From an uncultured Prevotellaceae bacterium (GTDB lineage: Bacteria; Bacteroidota; Bacteroidia; Bacteroidales; Bacteroidaceae): a stretch of DNA of 64,000 nt. Under the pieces are notes generated by a model. The model made no database searches and was not told the DNA's origin. It was given only the letters and a program-made list of their open reading frames with translations. Shown one piece after another: positions 61,002 through 64,000 of the stretch (its first letter is position 1; every line of letters starts with the position of its first letter). The position numbers and the translations under genes are program-made. Location of the stretch: NCBI GenBank assembly GCA_946415705.1, contig CAMKTN010000007.1, positions 1-64,000 on the forward strand, read 5' to 3'.

Positions 61002-61673
61002 TTACTTACTGAGGCTGAAGCCTACTTTCATGCCGTTGTAGTTGTTGCCGAAGACGCTGGCGACGGAGCCCAGAGTGTTGTTGGCTTGACCGAGGATGCT
61101 GGCGGCAGAGTTGAGGATGGAGAGGAGCTTGTCGGCCTCGTAGAGGAGGCAGAGGTTGGTGCCGTCCATGCCCACGAAACATTCCTGGTTGAGGAGACCG
61201 AAGGTGCCCTGCATCTTGAGGGTCTGCGAGTTACGGTCGTAGGTGTAGGTGCCAGAGGAGATAACTCGACCCTTGGTCTGAATGGTGTAGCTATTGTCGT
61301 CCTTGAAGGTGAAGGTGGTGACACCCTTGGTGATACCGACCTTGGAGAGGTAGCTGTCGAGTTTCTGCTCGATGGAAGATGCCATCACGGAGCCGCCGGC
61401 CTTGGCCAGGAGGTTCTCGCTCTCGAAGCGCACTTCGGGCGTCTGATAGGTCCAGGTGCCCACAAAGGTCTTCTCGGTGATGGTCTTGCTCAGAAGGCCG
61501 CCGATGAGGTCACCGAGGATGCTGGTGCCTGCAGAGAGAACGTCGGAACCGATGGTGGAGCCTGTAGAGGTCGAGGTTGTAGAAGTGGTGGTACCGGTAG
61601 TGCCAGCACCGAAGCAGCTGGTGAACAGCAAGGAGGTAGCTACGAGGGCTACGGATAAGATTATTTTCTTCAT
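61002..61673 (-). CDS. DUF4923-like lipoprotein
   Basis: 223 residues. Lipoprotein signal with Cys in LLFTSCFGAG, Thr/Ser-rich linker, then KTFVGTWTYQTPEVRFESEN and GTYTYDRNSQTLKMQGTFG, the lipocalin-like layout of DUF4923 (Bacteroidales, function unknown). No promoter box was certain. Confidence 0.75.
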   Translation of the reverse strand: MKKIILSVALVATSLLFTSCFGAGTTGTTTSTTSTSTGSTIGSDVLSAGTSILGDLIGGLLSKTITEKTFVGTWTYQTPEVRFESENLLAKAGGSVMASSIEQKLDSYLSKVGITKGVTTFTFKDDNSYTIQTKGRVISSGTYTYDRNSQTLKMQGTFGLLNQECFVGMDGTNLCLLYEADKLLSILNSAASILGQANNTLGSVASVFGNNYNGMKVGFSLSK

Positions 61674-61689
61674 TTTGTTTATGGTTTAT

Positions 61690-61755
61690 AGTTGAGAGTT
61701 GACTGTTGATAGTTGAATTTCTTTAACTCTTAAACTCCTTAAACTTTTAAAACTA
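61690..61755. repeat. GTTGAGA heptamers and TTAAACTC octamers upstream of the DUF4923 gene
   Basis: GTTGAGA, GTTGACT, GTTGATA, GTTGAAT, then AACTCTTA, AACTCCTT, AAACTTTT. It runs to the stop of the pseudouridine synthase gene. Confidence 0.88.
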
Positions 61756-62664
61756 GGGTTGGGAGTTGAAGAGTTTCATGAACTCACGGGGGAAGGGGGT
61801 TTCGAAGTTCATAATCTGACCTGTGCGGGGGTGGTAGAAGTCGAGGCGGTAGGCGTGGAGGCAGAGGCGGCCGATGGGGTCGCTGCCGTCGCCGTACTTA
61901 TCGTCGCCCTGCACGGGATGCCCGATATCCTGCATGTGGACACGAATCTGGTTCTTGCGACCCGTCTCCAGCTTCAGCTCCACGAGGGAGCGGGTTGGGG
62001 TTGTCTTGAGTGTGTGGTAGTGTGTGACCGCAAACTTACCGCCACCCGGGTCTTCGGGCGAGGAGTAGGTGATGTAGGCCTTGTTGTCCTTGAGCCATGA
62101 CTCGATGGTGCCTTCCTCACGCTCCATCTCGCCACTGACAACAGCCACATAGCGACGGTCGAAGACGATTTCGTGCCAGTCCTCTTCGAGGATCTTGGCG
62201 ATCTCGATGCTCTTGGCATACATCATCAGGCCGCTGGTGTCGCGGTCGAGGCGATGGACGGTGTGGGCAGTGCATTTGAAATGGCGCTTGGCGAAGTACT
62301 CGTCGAGGACCTGCTTGGCGGAGTATTGCTTGGCGGTGGCGGGCATGGAGAGGATGCCTACGGCTTTCTCGATGACCACGAGGTCTTTGTCCTCATAGAC
62401 AATCTTCACGTACTTGTTCTGCAGCTGGGTAGATTGCTTGTGCTTGCTCACACGCACGACCTGTCCCGGGTGCAGGGGCTCGTCGTAGCGAGTGGTGTTA
62501 CGACGATCCACGGTGACACCGTGACCGGCGAGGATGTCCTTGGCACGGTTGCGCGAGATGCCGCTGAACTCCTTCATGAGGAACTCCAGGAGGGTGGTCT
62601 CCTCGCGGACGACCAGTTCGTTGTATTTCGAGGCGGCGTATTCTGCGCCGGAAAGATTCTTCAT
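61753..62664 (-). CDS. RluA-family pseudouridine synthase
   Basis: 303 residues. S4-type start (TTLLEFLMKEF, SRNRAKDILAGHGVTVD), catalytic Asp in HRLDRDTSGLMMYAKS, ELKLETGRKNQIRVHM and GHPVQGDDKYG. It makes pseudouridine in rRNA or tRNA; the exact target is not readable. ATG at 62664 is 1 base after rlmH, so co-translated. Confidence 0.93.
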   Translation of the reverse strand: MKNLSGAEYAASKYNELVVREETTLLEFLMKEFSGISRNRAKDILAGHGVTVDRRNTTRYDEPLHPGQVVRVSKHKQSTQLQNKYVKIVYEDKDLVVIEKAVGILSMPATAKQYSAKQVLDEYFAKRHFKCTAHTVHRLDRDTSGLMMYAKSIEIAKILEEDWHEIVFDRRYVAVVSGEMEREEGTIESWLKDNKAYITYSSPEDPGGGKFAVTHYHTLKTTPTRSLVELKLETGRKNQIRVHMQDIGHPVQGDDKYGDGSDPIGRLCLHAYRLDFYHPRTGQIMNFETPFPREFMKLFNSQP

Positions 62665-62665
62665 A

Positions 62666-63139
62666 TTACTCGTGATGATAAGGCTCACCACGCAAGATGG
62701 TATGTGCGCGGTAAAGTTGTTCGACAAATAGTACGCGGATGAGCTGGTGGGAGAAGGTCATCTGCGACAGGGATATCTCTTCTTTGGCAAGGGTGTGGAT
62801 GGAGGGGTCGAAGCCGTAGGGGCCGCCGACCACGAAGACCAAACGGCGCGCACCGGCGGCCATGCGCTTCTCCAGCCAACGTGCGAAATCCACCGAGCGA
62901 TGCTCGGCGCCGTGCTCGTCCAGCAGAATCAGATGGTCACCCGTCTGCAGCTGCTTGCGGATGAGGTCGGCCTCCTGTGCCTTCTGCTGCTCAGGGGTGA
63001 GCGCCTTGGTGTTGCGCAGCTCCGGGATGACCTCGAGGCTGAAGGGCACGTAGTGTGTGAGGCGCTTCGCGTAGTCATCGATGAGCGCCTGCACATGCGG
63101 GTCTGTGGTCTTGCCTATGACGAGGAGAGTTAGTTTCAA
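62666..63139 (-). CDS. rlmH: 23S rRNA pseudouridine1915 N3-methyltransferase (RlmH)
   Basis: 157 residues. SPOUT family: VFVVGGPYGFDPSI, LSQMTFSHQLIRVLFVEQLY and the conserved end GEPYHHE. Methylates a pseudouridine in helix 69, a natural partner of a RluA/RluD-type enzyme encoded next to it. The start is TTG (63139-63137), provided by a heptamer array. Confidence 0.95.
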   Translation of the reverse strand: MKLTLLVIGKTTDPHVQALIDDYAKRLTHYVPFSLEVIPELRNTKALTPEQQKAQEADLIRKQLQTGDHLILLDEHGAEHRSVDFARWLEKRMAAGARRLVFVVGGPYGFDPSIHTLAKEEISLSQMTFSHQLIRVLFVEQLYRAHTILRGEPYHHE

Positions 63140-63209
63140 ATTGAGAATTGAAAATTGAGAATTGAAAATTGAAAATTAAACTTCTTAAACTCCTTAAACT
63201 TTTAAACGT
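63137..63209. repeat. AAAATTG heptamer and TTAAACTC octamer arrays before rlmH
   Basis: Six AAAATTG-type units (to 63180), whose left end supplies the rlmH TTG start, then TTAAACTCC / TTTTAAAC units. Confidence 0.9.
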
Positions 63210-63216
63210 TAAACGA

Positions 63217-64000
63217 CTACGGTTGAGGGTTGAGGAGTTGCAGGGCGAGGGGATCGCCGAGGTCAGCAGCACGCTGCAGGGCGGCACGAGCCTCGGGTTC
63301 TTTGCCTTGTGCACGCAGGCAGATACCGAGGATGCGATGGGCATCTGCAAACTCGGGGGCGAGGTCGATGGCCGCACGGGCGGCGGCGATGGCTTCGTCG
63401 AGTTGGTTGAAGCGGTAGTGCGCGACGGCGAGCTCCGCATGATAGAGCGGCTCGCGCGGTTCCATCTTCACGGCACGTTCGATATCGTCGAGGGCCTGCT
63501 GGAACATACGGCAATGCATCTCGGCCTGCTCACGACGGTAGTAGAAGTTCGCCGTCAGCGTGTTGGACTTGAGGTGCTCATAGTCGTTGAGGTCGCGCAC
63601 AGCCTCGCGATAGCGCTCAAGGCTGAGGAGCGTGTTGGCTCGCATGAGCAAGGCCGGCGCTGCAGCCTCAACGTAGGGGCGTGTGAAGCAGGCCACAGCG
63701 CTATCCTGCAACGCCAGCACGGCGGTGGTGTCGCCTCGCATCTGCTGGCACTGCGCTGCATAGAGGTAGTTGTCGGCGGAGCGTAGGTTCGTCTGGTTGA
63801 GGGTGAGGAACTGCTCGCAGGCTTCGGCATAGCGCTTGAGGCTGTAGAGCAGCTGTGCCCGCAACGAGGCGTAGAGGGGCAGGGGATTCAAGGCGCTGGC
63901 GGCCTCCACATCCTGCAGGGCGGCTTCCAGTGTCCAGGTGTCAGGTACTTGACGCGCCTGTATCTGGCGGTAGTAGGTGTTGGCGCGTGAGTAACGGAGC
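63217..64000 (-). CDS. TPR-repeat protein (5' end beyond the window)
   Basis: At least 260 residues and open to the window edge; an in-frame GTG at 63909 is not a start. Several tetratricopeptide units: LYSLKRYAEACEQFL, LLSLERYREAVRDLND, ALDDIERAVKMEPREPLYHA, LDEAIAAARAAIDLAPEFAD and EPEARAALQRAADLG. A protein-interaction scaffold; no catalytic domain is visible in the part present. The stop codon lies beside GGTTGAG units. Confidence 0.8.
   Translation of the reverse strand, partial: LRYSRANTYYRQIQARQVPDTWTLEAALQDVEAASALNPLPLYASLRAQLLYSLKRYAEACEQFLTLNQTNLRSADNYLYAAQCQQMRGDTTAVLALQDSAVACFTRPYVEAAAPALLMRANTLLSLERYREAVRDLNDYEHLKSNTLTANFYYRREQAEMHCRMFQQALDDIERAVKMEPREPLYHAELAVAHYRFNQLDEAIAAARAAIDLAPEFADAHRILGICLRAQGKEPEARAALQRAADLGDPLALQLLNPQP

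Overview
The window is chromosomal DNA from a Bacteroidales bacterium, most like Prevotellaceae. The evidence is the repeated promoter form TTTG-N19/20-TAnnTTTG, absence of clear Shine-Dalgarno sites, ribosomal protein S16 with a long Ala-rich tail, a six-gene Rnf cluster, several outer-membrane TonB receptors, DUF4836/DUF4923 envelope proteins, and a secreted hydrolase ending in the Prevotella-type tail with IYxNxGKKVxIK. No rRNA, tRNA or CRISPR array was seen. Nearly all genes are ordinary housekeeping and envelope genes; the unusual content is in the DNA between and inside them.

Layout. 0-7.6 kb (+): queF, a Tat-type ferredoxin-like aldo/keto reductase, exonuclease III, TonB receptor, nucleoside-type MFS permease, bifunctional nuclease, rsmE. 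7.7-16.9 kb (+): DUF4836 protein, ABC ATPase and permease, a sugar-kinase-like/RapZ fusion, a large TonB receptor, an aminotransferase. 17-23 kb (+): OprO/P-type porin, sodium-solute symporter, secreted clan GH-D-like glycosidase. 23.0-25.5 kb: accessory island with inverted repeats, a candidate structured RNA, a VapBC-type toxin-antitoxin pair, a 61-residue protein and a REP-associated (RAYT) transposase. 25.5-29.4 kb (-): cyclophilin, NudC, phosphohexomutase, coiled-coil protein. 29.6-33.9 kb (+): serC, serA, DUF1015 protein, YigZ. 33.9-41 kb: lysozyme, cytidine deaminase, LysM glucosaminidase, EttA, metal-type TonB receptor, fRMsr. 41-47.5 kb (+): rpsP, rseC-like gene, rnfBCDGEA. 48.3-51.9 kb (+): large MscS-type channel and a YjbH-like protein. 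51.9-64 kb (-): hisH-hisA-hisF-hisIE-ftsE-lysC-lysA, glycosyltransferase, DedA, M15 peptidase, then rlmH, a RluA-type synthase, a DUF4923 lipoprotein and the end of a TPR protein.

The striking theme is a dense set of short repeats at almost every operon junction: arrays of 7- or 8-bp units (AAAATTG, GAACTCTT, GTTGAGA, TTTAAAG and others), C-rich palindromes (some preceded by GTAG), small CCGTC/GACGG hairpins and a few 60-100 bp elements present twice. Many supply start codons (TTG) or stop codons, and at least nine CDSs carry them in frame, including hisF, hisIE, nudC, rsmE, a symporter, an ABC permease, a TonB receptor and the kinase-RapZ fusion. Because 7 and 8 are not multiples of 3, a change in unit number inside a gene would shift its reading frame. 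The repeats, the RAYT gene and the inverted-repeat island at 23-25.5 kb are the best candidates for an undescribed system.
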